A DNA stretch of 64,000 nucleotides, from positions 48,358 through 112,357 of the forward strand of contig JAOZIH010000005.1 in NCBI GenBank assembly GCA_026014545.1, read 5' to 3'. How positions within the stretch are numbered: position 1 is the first letter of the stretch; each line of letters begins with the position of its first letter. The DNA comes from Candidatus Bathyarchaeota archaeon (GTDB lineage: Archaea > Thermoproteota > Bathyarchaeia > Bathyarchaeales > Bathycorpusculaceae). The notes below the pieces were generated by a model. It made no database searches. It was given only the letters and a program-made list of their open reading frames with translations, and was not told the origin of the DNA. Below, in pieces: positions 52,210 through 60,707 of the stretch. Made by a program: the position numbers and the translations under genes.

Positions 52210-53094
52210 GTGAAAGTTATTATAGGTCCAGCCTCAACAGCGCTTGCTGAAAAAGTTGCAGAACTAATCAGATGCGAGAAGGTGTCTGTGGCTTTTAAGA
52301 CGTTTCCCGATGGTGAAAGCTACATTCGCTTAGAAGGATGCATGCAAGGCGAACATGCCGCAATTATTCAAACCACCTGCGCACCTCAAGACAGCAGGCT
52401 CATGCAGCTGGCGTTTATGGCTGCCGCGGCGAAGCGGAATGGAGCCAGGAAAGTGACCGCGGTTGTGCCCTATCTTGCGTATGCCCGGCAGGACAAGGTT
52501 TTCTTAGCTGGCGAAAACATTAGCATCGAGACTGTGGCGCAGATGCTTAAAGCCGCCGGCGTTGACGCATTAGTAACGGTGAACATTCATGCTGAAAGCG
52601 CGCTTGGCATGTTTCCGTTTCCCGCCAAAAATCTAAGCGCCATCCCACTGTTAGCTGAATATTTTGTGCAGAAAGGCTACCGAGGCGCGTTTGCGCTGGC
52701 ACCTGACAAAGGCGCCCTGTATATTGCGCAGCAGGCTCAGCAGGTTTTGGGCGGCGAAGCAGGTTATCTTGAAAAGCAGCGTGACCGCTACACGGGCCAA
52801 ACGAAGCAGACATGTAAGGGATTAGATGTGAAGGGCAAGGCTGTTATAATTTTTGACGACATTATCAGCACAGGCGGAACAATTGTGGGTGCTGCGGAGA
52901 TTCTCCGCGAGCAGGGCGCAGCGAAAGTTTTTGCTGCTTGTGTGCATCCGCTACTGATTGGCGAAGCTGAAAAGCGAATCCTTGATGCGGGCGTCGAGGA
53001 AATTGTAGGCACAGACAGTGTGCCCAGCCGAAACAGCAAAGTATCGCTTGCACCCTTAATTGCCAACGCGTTGAAGGCGCTGGAAAGTGGCTAA
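52210..53094 (+). CDS. prs: ribose-phosphate pyrophosphokinase (PRPP synthase)
   Basis: Makes PRPP from ribose 5-phosphate and ATP. Flexible loop PYLAYARQDKVFLAGE, PRPP loop VIIFDDIISTGGTIVGAA, and LAPDKGA. GTG 52210 follows GAGGGAG. The end overlaps the next start by 8 bases. Confidence 0.95.
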   Translation: MKVIIGPASTALAEKVAELIRCEKVSVAFKTFPDGESYIRLEGCMQGEHAAIIQTTCAPQDSRLMQLAFMAAAAKRNGARKVTAVVPYLAYARQDKVFLAGENISIETVAQMLKAAGVDALVTVNIHAESALGMFPFPAKNLSAIPLLAEYFVQKGYRGAFALAPDKGALYIAQQAQQVLGGEAGYLEKQRDRYTGQTKQTCKGLDVKGKAVIIFDDIISTGGTIVGAAEILREQGAAKVFAACVHPLLIGEAEKRILDAGVEEIVGTDSVPSRNSKVSLAPLIANALKALESG

Positions 53095-54124
53095 ACTTTT
53101 CTTTTTGCTTTCAGGCGAAAACGAAACTTTGCCTGCTGCAGAGTTAAAGGCTATACTTGCTTCTGAAGATTTTCCGTTTAGGCTTACAGAGCAGCTGGAT
53201 CAAGCGGTAAGGCTTGAGGCGGACATAAGAAGCGTGCAGGCAATTCACAACCGAGCAGCGTACACTATGGCAAGCGCGCTTGAACTGTTTGCTTGCAAAG
53301 CGGAAGAAGACGCTATAATTAAAGCGGTGGATAACACGGATTTCGCTGAAGTGTTCAGCGCAGGGGAAAGTTTTGCTGTGCGTATAAAACGCGTAAAAGA
53401 GTACTCACCGCAGGTAAGTTCGGCGCTGCTTGAAGCTACACTTGGCAGGCAAATACTTGATAAAGCGCCTGGGACTAAAGTTAACCTTAAGGCGCCTGAT
53501 AAAATGTTCTTCGGCGTTTTGACAAGTGGCAAGTTGCTGTTCGGCGTTAAACTTGCGGAGATAGCGCCAAAAACCTTCTCTGAACGGCGACCGCGTAAAA
53601 AGCCCTTTTTTCACCCGGCTGCAATGCCTTCGAAGCTGGCGCGGTGCATGGTTAATTTGGCACATGCTAAAGCAGGCAAATTGCTGCTGGATCCATTCTG
53701 CGGCACAGGCAGCATACTAATCGAAGCCGCATTAATCGACTGCCGCGTTTTGGGCTTTGACGTCCAACGTCGCATGGCGCAGGGCTGTCGAAAAAATCTT
53801 GCCTTCTTCAATATACAGCCCGAGGGCATAGCTGTCGCGGATGCGCGGAAGCCGCCTTTAACGCGGATTGACTGTATTGCAACTGACCCGCCGTATGGTC
53901 GGTCGGCGACAACGTTGAAGTCTACTACGAAAAATATTGTCAAAGATGTCTTGAGCTCGGCGCGTTCGCTGCTTCAGCGGGGGCAACGGATTTGTATTGC
54001 TTCGCCGAAAACATTAAACATTGCACAGGTAGGTTTGGACTTGGGCTACAGGCATGTGGAATCTCATTTTGCGTATGTTCACCGAACGCTAACACGGGAA
54101 ATAGCCGTGTTTGAAGCGCAATAG
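53087..54124 (+). CDS. trmG10: tRNA (guanine(10)-N2) methyltransferase, THUMP type
   Basis: Methylates G10 of tRNA. N-terminal THUMP-like region (about 1-150), then LLDPFCGTGSILIEAALIDC (SAM motif) and the N-methylase box TDPPYGRSAT. GTG 53087 overlaps prs; its end runs near the RNase Z start. Confidence 0.92.
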   Translation: MAKLFFLLSGENETLPAAELKAILASEDFPFRLTEQLDQAVRLEADIRSVQAIHNRAAYTMASALELFACKAEEDAIIKAVDNTDFAEVFSAGESFAVRIKRVKEYSPQVSSALLEATLGRQILDKAPGTKVNLKAPDKMFFGVLTSGKLLFGVKLAEIAPKTFSERRPRKKPFFHPAAMPSKLARCMVNLAHAKAGKLLLDPFCGTGSILIEAALIDCRVLGFDVQRRMAQGCRKNLAFFNIQPEGIAVADARKPPLTRIDCIATDPPYGRSATTLKSTTKNIVKDVLSSARSLLQRGQRICIASPKTLNIAQVGLDLGYRHVESHFAYVHRTLTREIAVFEAQ

Positions 54125-54137
54125 CCGGGTGAGACGA

Positions 54138-55061
54138 ATGAGTATGCGTGTACTTTTTTTGGGGACCTCAGGTAGCGTTCCAACCAACACGAGAAGTTTG
54201 CCAGCTGTGCTCATAAAACGCCAAAATGAGTATTTAATGTTTGATTGCGGCGAGGGCGTGCAGCGTCAGATGATAAAAGCCAAGGTGGGCTTCCATAGAA
54301 AGATGAAAATTTTCATTTCGCACATGCATGGCGACCACGTTTTGGGTTTGCTCGGGCTTTTGCAGACTATGGCGTTGATGGGGCGGCAGCAGAAAGTCGA
54401 GGTTTACGGGCCTGAAGGGCTAGGGCGCTTTTTGGAAAGTGCTCGCGAAGTGCTGCAGTTTTGTTTGACGTTTCCAGTTGAAGTTTATGAGATTTGCGAT
54501 GATGGTGTTGTATGCGAAGAGAAGGAGTACATTGTTGAAGCCGCAAAGTCAAGCCATGTGATTGCAGGCTGGGTTTATGCGCTTGTGGAGAAGCCACGTC
54601 CGGGAAAGTTTTATCCTGAAAAAGCCCGTACGCTCGGTGTTCCCGAGGGCGAGTTGTGGTCGAGGCTTCAGCATGGCGAGAGTGTTAAGCTGCCAAATGG
54701 GCGAGTTGTGAGTCCGCTTGAGGTTGGGGGGCCTCCGAGAAGAGGGCGGAAAATTGTTTACACGGGCGATACGAGGCCCTTTGAGGGGTTCGCTGGGTTC
54801 GCTGCTAATGCGGATTTGGTGATTCATGACTCAACTTTTGATGATACATTGGCTGACAAAGCGAATTTGGATGGTCATTCCACGCCTAGCCAGGCGGCGC
54901 AGCAAGCGGCGAACGCGAAGGCGAAAAAGCTGGTTCTAACTCATATAAGCGCCCGATACGCTGACGCAGGCGTGCTTTTGGAGCAGGCGCGGAAAATTTT
55001 CAGCGACGTGCTTGTAGCTGAGGATTTTATGGAGTTGGAGCTGCCGCTTCCTGACAGCTAA
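54138..55061 (+). CDS. rnz: tRNase Z
   Basis: Metallo-beta-lactamase-fold endonuclease that cuts tRNA 3' trailers. LFLGTSGSVPTNTRSLPA, zinc motif SHMHGDHVLGLLGLLQ (HxHxDH), and GDTRPFE plus LTHISARY near the end. ATG 54138 with GGTGA at 54128-54132. It converges with the isomerase gene with a 4-base overlap. Confidence 0.95.
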   Translation: MSMRVLFLGTSGSVPTNTRSLPAVLIKRQNEYLMFDCGEGVQRQMIKAKVGFHRKMKIFISHMHGDHVLGLLGLLQTMALMGRQQKVEVYGPEGLGRFLESAREVLQFCLTFPVEVYEICDDGVVCEEKEYIVEAAKSSHVIAGWVYALVEKPRPGKFYPEKARTLGVPEGELWSRLQHGESVKLPNGRVVSPLEVGGPPRRGRKIVYTGDTRPFEGFAGFAANADLVIHDSTFDDTLADKANLDGHSTPSQAAQQAANAKAKKLVLTHISARYADAGVLLEQARKIFSDVLVAEDFMELELPLPDS

Positions 55062-55852
55062 GCCAGTAGCTGCCGTAGCTTTTGCAGGCTTTCTTTCACG
55101 CGCTCCGTGGATTCGACAACTATGGTTTTATCGTAGGCTATTTCATGCAGGATTTTTGCGAAGTGCTGCCAGTCTATTTTGCCGTGGCCTATGCCTAGGT
55201 GCTGGTCATTCTCGCCCATGTTGTCGCTGGCGTGTATATGCACAATCTTGTCGGGCATTTGCCTCAGGAAAGCTTCAGTCTGCGCCTCGAGATTTGCATG
55301 TCCCACATCAAGGACGATGCCGATGTCGTTTAGGCCTGTTTCCCTGTAGAATCTCTGGAAGTCTTCTGGTTGCTTCATTATGAAGCCGTATTTCTCTGGT
55401 AGGTTTTCCATAGCTATGTTTAACCCGTATTCTTCCGCAGCCGCGTGCAGCGCAACTATGCTTTCCGTGTTCTGTCGCCAGTCCTTGTCTGGGTAGAATG
55501 AGCTTATGCCGGTTTTGTTGCCTGGATGAAAAATCCAGAGCTTAGCATCTAATGCATTGGCGTATGCCATAGACTCTTTTAAGCGCTTAATTGATGCGGC
55601 CAAGATAGGTTTGGACGGGGAGGCTATGTTTAAGTCGGCGAATGGCGCGTGCACCGTAAACGTGAAGCCATGCGATGCGGCGGCTTCCTTAAGAGCAACA
55701 ATTCGCTTCTTGTTAAGCGCATGCAGCCCTTCGTCTAGAACCTCCACGTAGCATGTTTCCACTTTAGCTAAGCGCTTAATCATTTCGCTGAATGATTCGC
55801 TTAGACAGTAAAGCATTGAAAGACCAATCTTTGGTTTAGGCATCATGCTCAT
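55058..55852 (-). CDS. sugar phosphate isomerase/epimerase-like TIM barrel
   Basis: AP-endonuclease-2-type TIM barrel: FTVHAPFADLNIASP, LWIFHPGNKTG, IAMENLPEKYG, GIVLDVGHANLEA, HIHASDNMGENDQHLGIGHG, IVVESTE. Conserved His, Glu and Asp residues fit a metal-dependent isomerase or endonuclease IV relative; the substrate is not evident. Confidence 0.88.
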   Translation of the reverse strand: MSMMPKPKIGLSMLYCLSESFSEMIKRLAKVETCYVEVLDEGLHALNKKRIVALKEAAASHGFTFTVHAPFADLNIASPSKPILAASIKRLKESMAYANALDAKLWIFHPGNKTGISSFYPDKDWRQNTESIVALHAAAEEYGLNIAMENLPEKYGFIMKQPEDFQRFYRETGLNDIGIVLDVGHANLEAQTEAFLRQMPDKIVHIHASDNMGENDQHLGIGHGKIDWQHFAKILHEIAYDKTIVVESTERVKESLQKLRQLLA

Positions 55853-55910
55853 CTCGTTTAAGGCTCAAGCGTTACCCATTTATGTTCGCGCTTAATAACT
55901 CTATTCCGCG

Positions 55911-55957
55911 GAGTAGTCCCCTCTACGGTTTTCTGCATTGATTGGCTAATAGGCTTC
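55911..55957 (+). repeat. dispersed repeat, copy B
   Basis: CCCTCTACGGTTTTCTGCAT then TGATTGGCTAATAGGC, almost the reverse complement of 37017-37065. Confidence 0.75.
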
Positions 55958-55966
55958 GGCGTTAAC

Positions 55967-56014
55967 AGAGACCTACCCTCTATAGGTTTCTGCATAGAAT
56001 CTCTAATATGCCCC
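55967..56014 (+). repeat. dispersed repeat, copy C
   Basis: CCCTCTATAGGTTTCTGCAT then AGAATCTCTAATATGC, 57 bases after copy B. More diverged in the right half. Confidence 0.65.
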
Positions 56015-56074
56015 AAATATGGAGGCGCCGTGCTGATGAAGAAAATATGGCGCTTCAAGAACAACCGGAGGCGG

Positions 56075-56353
56075 TTACAGCAGCGCGTAGTCTGTGGTTT
56101 TGATTCTTCCTTTCAAGTCCACGACTATGGTAAATTTCTCCGCCCATGGGTGTCCTTCCATGTCTATAGGACATGTTCCTCTGATCACGTAGCCCTCGCT
56201 GTTCTCTTCAACCATGGCTATATCAATCTTGTCCGTGTTCTTCTGTTTCTTAAGAAAAGCAACTACTATTTGGCTGGCGGCTTCTTTTGTTACTTGAGGC
56301 ATACTTGTTTCTTCCTCTGAAACGCGGTCGTAGTTATCTTCGGAAGTAAACAA
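56075..56353 (-). CDS. orphan small soluble protein
   Basis: Unrecognised 92-residue protein. KEAASQIVVAFLKKQKN is a helix; the rest (GYVIRGTCPIDMEG, EKFTIVVDLKGRIKTTDYALL) is beta-rich. The N-terminal 17 residues may be spurious, with MPQVTKEAA as true start. No partner genes. Confidence 0.6.
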   Translation of the reverse strand: MFTSEDNYDRVSEEETSMPQVTKEAASQIVVAFLKKQKNTDKIDIAMVEENSEGYVIRGTCPIDMEGHPWAEKFTIVVDLKGRIKTTDYALL

Positions 56354-56472
56354 TTAAGCGTTATGTATGGAGAATTCTTATTCCCATTCAATGCATTATG
56401 ATTGTAATTTTTCAATAGCTTTTTAATCACAAAACTTTCCATCTTACATTTGAGAACAATGCATAACTAAAA

Positions 56473-56700
56473 GTGAATAATTCTTTGGGTGGATATGGAA
56501 TCGCCTTTTACACCGCGGTAGAAGAGTGGTTACACACGAAGTATAAAAGTAAGTCCGTAGCAGTTGGCGCCGACTCTATGGGGGCAAAAGCAGAAGCGTC
56601 GTTAGCACAAGCAACTACAAGGCAAGATGCGCTGGCGTCAAATCAGGCATATCCACATCCCAAGCTGAGAAGCCCGGTACAGAAGTCATCTATCTGCTGA
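56473..56700 (+). CDS. doubtful orphan protein
   Basis: 75 codons from GTG 56473 with a plausible start (YGIAFYTAVEEWLHTKYKS) but a low-complexity Ala/Gln/Pro-rich rest. No family, no clear ribosome binding site. May be a gene remnant. Confidence 0.3.
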   Translation: MNNSLGGYGIAFYTAVEEWLHTKYKSKSVAVGADSMGAKAEASLAQATTRQDALASNQAYPHPKLRSPVQKSSIC

Positions 56701-56715
56701 ACTTTTCCGCTTTAC

Positions 56716-56850
56716 ATGTTTTCCAACGAAATCATGAACAAAGCGTGGGAATATGCAGACAAGGGCGGTAGTGCATGCCCTATCTTGAACTTAAGCGCAA
56801 GAGTAAAAAAAGCTTCGTTGAAAGGAGAAAAGCAAAAAGTCCTTCATTAA
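56716..56850 (+). CDS. possible 44-residue protein
   Basis: ATG 56716 to TAA 56850, reading MFSNEIMNKAWEYADKGG and ending in a Lys-rich stretch. Composition is protein-like, but no ribosome binding site or family is seen. Confidence 0.25.
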   Translation: MFSNEIMNKAWEYADKGGSACPILNLSARVKKASLKGEKQKVLH

Positions 56851-56975
56851 CAGAGGGCAATTTCTATAGTTTCAAATGTCTTTGATATGCTTTTCTGCGA
56901 GCCTTATCTCAATAATTTAAGCGAATCCGAGGTGAGTTTTTGAACCAAGATGCGCCGGAACTGCTTTGTGCTTCT

Positions 56976-57161
56976 TTATATTGGTTCACTGAGGTCTTCA
57001 TCTTCATAAATGAATTCTTTTAATTGGGCCTTTCCATCTTTGACGATTACCTTATAATTCGCTTCACAGACAGGACAAGTGATAACCTCACCATCTTTTA
57101 TAGTTTCAATTTTGAAGGTGTTTCCGCAGTCTACACATTTTAAAATCATAACTTTCGCCAT
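56976..57161 (-). CDS. LysW-like zinc-ribbon protein
   Basis: 61 residues with [10 protein letters not shown] and [10 protein letters not shown], a CxxC-CxxC ribbon, and an acidic end ([10 protein letters not shown]). The fold and acidic tail resemble the amino-group carrier LysW, but the EDWGE end that carries the substrate in LysW is absent, and no Lys/Arg biosynthesis genes are nearby. Function unknown. Confidence 0.7.
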   Translation of the reverse strand: MAKVMILKCVDCGNTFKIETIKDGEVITCPVCEANYKVIVKDGKAQLKEFIYEDEDLSEPI

Positions 57162-57248
57162 GCCTATATAATACGAGTCGCACTTATATTGTTACATGCA
57201 AATTAACACGTGAAAGGGTACGGTAGGCAAATTAATGGAGAGCAGGAA

Positions 57249-57344
57249 ATGACACATAAAAAGAAAATGACACATAAGCATAAAAAACTCTACAGAAATA
57301 CTCAGGGGCGTATTTATAGGGTAAGAATTAAAAAGCAGGTGTAA
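57249..57344 (+). CDS. possible small basic protein
   Basis: 31 residues, over 40 percent Lys, Arg and His (MTHKKKMTHKHKKLYRN). It lies in a 333-base gap. It could be a real RNA-binding peptide or chance; no family known. Confidence 0.3.
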   Translation: MTHKKKMTHKHKKLYRNTQGRIYRVRIKKQV

Positions 57345-57494
57345 TAGGAATATTTTCTATTTTACAGTATTGTCTGTCATGGCGCACTTCGGTGTTTGCT
57401 ACAAGAGATCAGATTAAATTTTGACCCTGCTAGAGAGTTAATCTGTTCTTTCAACATAATTATCTGCAAGTTTAACAACGTCGAATTATTATTC

Positions 57495-57698
57495 TTATTT
57501 AACTTCTATTATGAAAACCATGTTTTTGCCTGTTTTAGATTGGGGGCGGGCGTCTGATCCTAACCTTGAAATGGGGCGACTCATTTGATGATGACTTGCA
57601 GCGCATCGAATGCCCACTGTTTTACCGTCATGCGAAACCCAAACGATGCGGCCCATTCTGGCGCATTGAGGGCATTTCACGTAGTCGCCTATTTTCAC
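57495..57698 (-). CDS. small zinc-finger-like protein
   Basis: 67 residues; DYVKCPQCARMGRIVWVSHDGK gives one CxxC, and CAASHHQMSR may supply further ligands. GTG 57698 overlaps the stop of the next upstream small gene (TAGTG). Unrecognised. Confidence 0.6.
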   Translation of the reverse strand: MKIGDYVKCPQCARMGRIVWVSHDGKTVGIRCAASHHQMSRPISRLGSDARPQSKTGKNMVFIIEVK

Positions 57699-57811
57699 TA
57701 TGTTCTCGTTTCCCCTCGCTTTTTATTGTCCACGTAGATTTTCTTTCCCGTTTTCCTTTTAATTGTGCAGTTAACCCGAACAGAGGACTTACATTTCCTG
57801 CAGTTCTTCAC
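57698..57811 (-). CDS. small Cys/Lys-rich protein
   Basis: 37 residues from GTG 57811: MKNCRKCKSSVRVNCTIKRK, then a basic tail. CxxC plus one more Cys suggests metal binding with its downstream partner, to which it is coupled by overlapping stop and start codons. Confidence 0.5.
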   Translation of the reverse strand: MKNCRKCKSSVRVNCTIKRKTGKKIYVDNKKRGETRT

Positions 57812-58184
57812 TAGCCCCGCTCTCAGAATACACAATATTTTTCACCTTTTTGTTTGTTATATCTTGAAAAGAATCAATTACTCAGTAGGACTTAGCCCAA
57901 AGGATAAAAGAAACTCTTCAATAGGGAAGTGTGCCCGCGCACTTATAAACACGTAGGTAAAAAAGCCACACAAAGCTACCATGTTCCAGTGCTTTCGCCG
58001 CATAGAAACATGCGTTCGCTATAGCTACCCTAATATAGTTGGCTGCGCACCTTTCTATGACGGTTAGAGTTCTTTAGAGAAAGAGTCAAATCGGGCTGCA
58101 CGCGCTTTTTGCTTTTTCTCCAGATTATTCTAATTGGTAAAACGTTGGCGCATGAAAATGCAGCCACATGGTTTGTGTTGAAGA
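57812..58184. other. intergenic region before aIF-1A
   Basis: About 370 bases with no convincing gene, RNA or repeat. It must contain the aIF-1A promoter, but no TATA box stands out. Confidence 0.4.
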
Positions 58185-58490
58185 ATGGGTAAAAGAAAAA
58201 TCACAAATGAAGGAAACCTCGAAGACATGCTGTTGCCAAGTGGAAACGACGTTTTGGGCACGGCTGTTAAAATGCTGGGCGCCGAAAGAATCATGGTGAA
58301 ATGCCAAGACGGCAAAGAACGGCTATGCAGAGTACGCGGCAAATTAAAGCGGCGAGTATGGATAAGAGAAGGCGACATCGTTTTGGTTTCTCCTTGGGAC
58401 TTTCAGTCGGACCAGCGGGGCGACATTTTCTGGCGGTACAGAAAAAACCAGACTGAATGGCTTAGAGGTCACGGTTACCTCAAAATTTAA
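58185..58490 (+). CDS. eif1a: translation initiation factor aIF-1A
   Basis: Binds the A site of the 30S subunit during initiation. OB fold with AERIMVKCQDGKERLCRVRG and RVWIREGDIVLVSPWDFQSD; 101 residues, normal for archaea. The same frame stays open for 55 codons after its stop, into the next gene. Confidence 0.97.
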   Translation: MGKRKITNEGNLEDMLLPSGNDVLGTAVKMLGAERIMVKCQDGKERLCRVRGKLKRRVWIREGDIVLVSPWDFQSDQRGDIFWRYRKNQTEWLRGHGYLKI

Positions 58491-58655
58491 ACGGAGCAGT
58501 GGAGACGCACGAGGCATAAGCGTTCAATAGGCGAATATCTTGCTTTTCTTTCAATAAAATATGAAGTTAACCCAGAAGAATTCTTACAAGCTCTGCGCAT
58601 AGCACAAAAGCGTAAATCCTATTGTGGAGGGCTGTCAATTCAATGTCGAGGCAAA

Positions 58656-59156
58656 GTGAAAAAGGCATTGATGTTTCTGGTTAAGAAGGATTCTGAAGTC
58701 ATTGCACAGTTCCGCATGGACAGAGAATTCCTTTTAAACGAAAATAATCGGCTCAGCAATTTCATGGAAACCGACCGAATCCGTGGTTATCTGGCAAAGA
58801 AGGTTAGAACAGCCTGCGCCCGTTCCATTAAGGATTTGCGCGCTGGAATGAGCCATGTCAATCTTAAGGCTAAAATCTTGGAAGTTGCAGAGCCAATGCG
58901 TGTTGTTACACGATATGGTAACAACGCTACGGTTGCCAAAGTGCTAATTGGCGATGAAACTGGAACCATCAAACTGTGCCTATGGAATGGGCAGATAACT
59001 GCTGTTTCCGTCGGTGACTTCGTTCAAATCGAGAACGCGCAAGCAGCCATGTTCAGGGGAGAACGATTCTTGAGTCTTGGAAAAAAAGGAACCATGAATA
59101 ATGAAGCCCTCAAATCTCAACCGAAGCCGATAGCGTTGCCAAACGCTGCAACTTAA
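58656..59156 (+). CDS. OB-fold nucleic-acid-binding protein (SSB/RPA-like)
   Basis: An N-terminal part (ALMFLVKKDSEVIAQFRMDREFL) and an OB fold (about 68-145: AGMSHVNLKAKILEVAEPMR, TVAKVLIGDETGTIKLCLWN, VGDFVQIENAQAAMFRGERF) as in archaeal single-stranded DNA-binding proteins. GTG 58656 has GAGG at 58648-58651. The frame is open upstream to 58491 with protein-like content but no ATG, GTG or TTG, so the true N-terminus is uncertain. Confidence 0.8.
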   Translation: MKKALMFLVKKDSEVIAQFRMDREFLLNENNRLSNFMETDRIRGYLAKKVRTACARSIKDLRAGMSHVNLKAKILEVAEPMRVVTRYGNNATVAKVLIGDETGTIKLCLWNGQITAVSVGDFVQIENAQAAMFRGERFLSLGKKGTMNNEALKSQPKPIALPNAAT

Positions 59157-59335
59157 CAATCAACAGTTTCCGACTAATCACGTTCATCTGATCGTTTGCT
59201 GTTAACAGATTTTAACGTGGGCAAGCCAACCTCGATAAAATTTCTGACTCGCGAATTCCATGAGATAATAGAAATTGGTTAAGAAACAAAAAATTATGGA
59301 AAAATTCTTTTTCGTGTTTGTTTCGCTAGACTGAT

Positions 59336-59479
59336 TTAAAATCTTCTAGGCGGTCTTCTTTTTGAGTAGCATTCTCGGCAGTATACTGGCCTGTTGCCGT
59401 CGGGTTTGAATGGAACTTCACATTCCTGCCCACAATCAGCGCAGACTGCCTTGTGCATTTCTCTGTTACCATATGACAT
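59336..59479 (-). CDS. small zinc-ribbon protein
   Basis: 47 residues from ATG 59479: HKAVCADCGQECEVPFKPDG then RPVYCRECYSKRRPP. The CxxC-x3-C and CxxC pattern with PFKP and RPVYC is a widespread archaeal/bacterial zinc-ribbon family of unknown role. It lies alone in a 500-base gap. Confidence 0.82.
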   Translation of the reverse strand: MSYGNREMHKAVCADCGQECEVPFKPDGNRPVYCRECYSKRRPPRRF

Positions 59480-59661
59480 TCGCTATTTCAACTCCTGATA
59501 CATTTTACCGTGCAAAAAATCGCTCTTTTACACGCTTCATCTAACGACCGCACCGTTGCTTATAAATGCATGTGTAAAATTTTGAAAATGCACCTTAATT
59601 TATGATGGGCAGCAACAATATTTTTCTGCGAGTCAAAGCTTTTACTGTAAACTGACCAAAG

Positions 59662-59862
59662 ATGAGTTCAGATAGTGGTTTTAAGCTCATCACATGGGGC
59701 ATTCTTGTTTCTCTTATTGTCATCTTAATCATGATTGCTTTGGTTCTGCTCGTGGGCACTGATCTCACGGCGCTGGCTCTCGTGCTCATAGTAGCGGTCT
59801 CAGCGATTCTAGCAGCATTAGTTTTAGGACACACCGTTAAGAGGATAATTGACCATCGGTAA
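59662..59862 (+). CDS. small two-span membrane protein
   Basis: 66 residues, two hydrophobic helices (about 9-31 and 35-57), ending GHTVKRIIDHR. Unrecognised. It lies just upstream of sufC but separated by 77 bases, so co-transcription is possible. Confidence 0.6.
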   Translation: MSSDSGFKLITWGILVSLIVILIMIALVLLVGTDLTALALVLIVAVSAILAALVLGHTVKRIIDHR

Positions 59863-59939
59863 CATTCTTCAATGCATGCACGGCTAAAAAGGCTGCAAAG
59901 GTTTATCTCTAATGGAGCCACAATCAAACTAGATCACCG

Positions 59940-60707
59940 ATGGATATTCTTGAAGTTAAGGACTTAACCGTGACTATTCAGGGCAAACCTATTCTGAAAA
60001 ACCTGAATTTCAGCCTCAAAGAAGGCGCGAGCCACATCCTTTTCGGCCCAAACGGCTCGGGAAAGTCAACGCTAATCGGCGCTTTACTAGGGCTTCCATC
60101 ATACGAGATAGCTTCTGGAAAAATCTTCTTCATGGGACAAGACATCACAAGCAAAAGCGCAGATGAACGCGCCAAACTTGGAATTGTCGCAAGCTTTCAA
60201 AACCCGCCTGAAATAGCCGGCGTAAAGCTGGGCGACCTGCTCAAGCTGTTCTTGGGGAAAACCCCTGAAGAAGACTTCAGCCCTGAAGAGCAGAAGCTCA
60301 TTGAGGCGTTTAGGCTGACTAGCTTTCTGGACCGCGACATAAACGTGGGCTTTTCCGGCGGCGAAAGAAAACGCTCCGAAATCCTCCAATTAATCTTTCT
60401 CAAAGGGAAGCTTCTGCTGCTTGATGAACCTGACTCGGGCGTTGATGTTGAAAGCCTAAAGCTGATTGCAAGTCAGCTTCAACGCTACATTGAGCAGACA
60501 GGCAGCACCGCGCTGCTGATAACGCATAAGGGTGACATAATGGATTACATAAAGGCAAAGTATGGCTGCATACTGCTTAACGGAGCCTTTCACTGCTTCA
60601 CCGACCCCGTGAGCATGTATCGGGATATAAAGAATTATGGCTACGAGGAATGTGTGGCGTGCAGAAGAAGAAAAACTGGAGGCTGGAATTTTGAGCAAAG
60701 AAAGTGA
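59940..60707 (+). CDS. sufC: SufC, Fe-S cluster assembly ATPase
   Basis: ABC-type ATPase of the SUF scaffold. Walker A GPNGSGKST (about 37-45), signature FSGGERKRSEILQL, Walker B LLLLDEPDSGVDVES, switch His in LLITHKGD. 255 residues. Overlaps the next gene by 17 bases. Confidence 0.96.
   Translation: MDILEVKDLTVTIQGKPILKNLNFSLKEGASHILFGPNGSGKSTLIGALLGLPSYEIASGKIFFMGQDITSKSADERAKLGIVASFQNPPEIAGVKLGDLLKLFLGKTPEEDFSPEEQKLIEAFRLTSFLDRDINVGFSGGERKRSEILQLIFLKGKLLLLDEPDSGVDVESLKLIASQLQRYIEQTGSTALLITHKGDIMDYIKAKYGCILLNGAFHCFTDPVSMYRDIKNYGYEECVACRRRKTGGWNFEQRK

Noticed and set aside
56976..57161. Functional LysW carrier protein
   Set aside because: The C-terminal EDWGE attachment motif and all lysine/arginine pathway genes are missing nearby.
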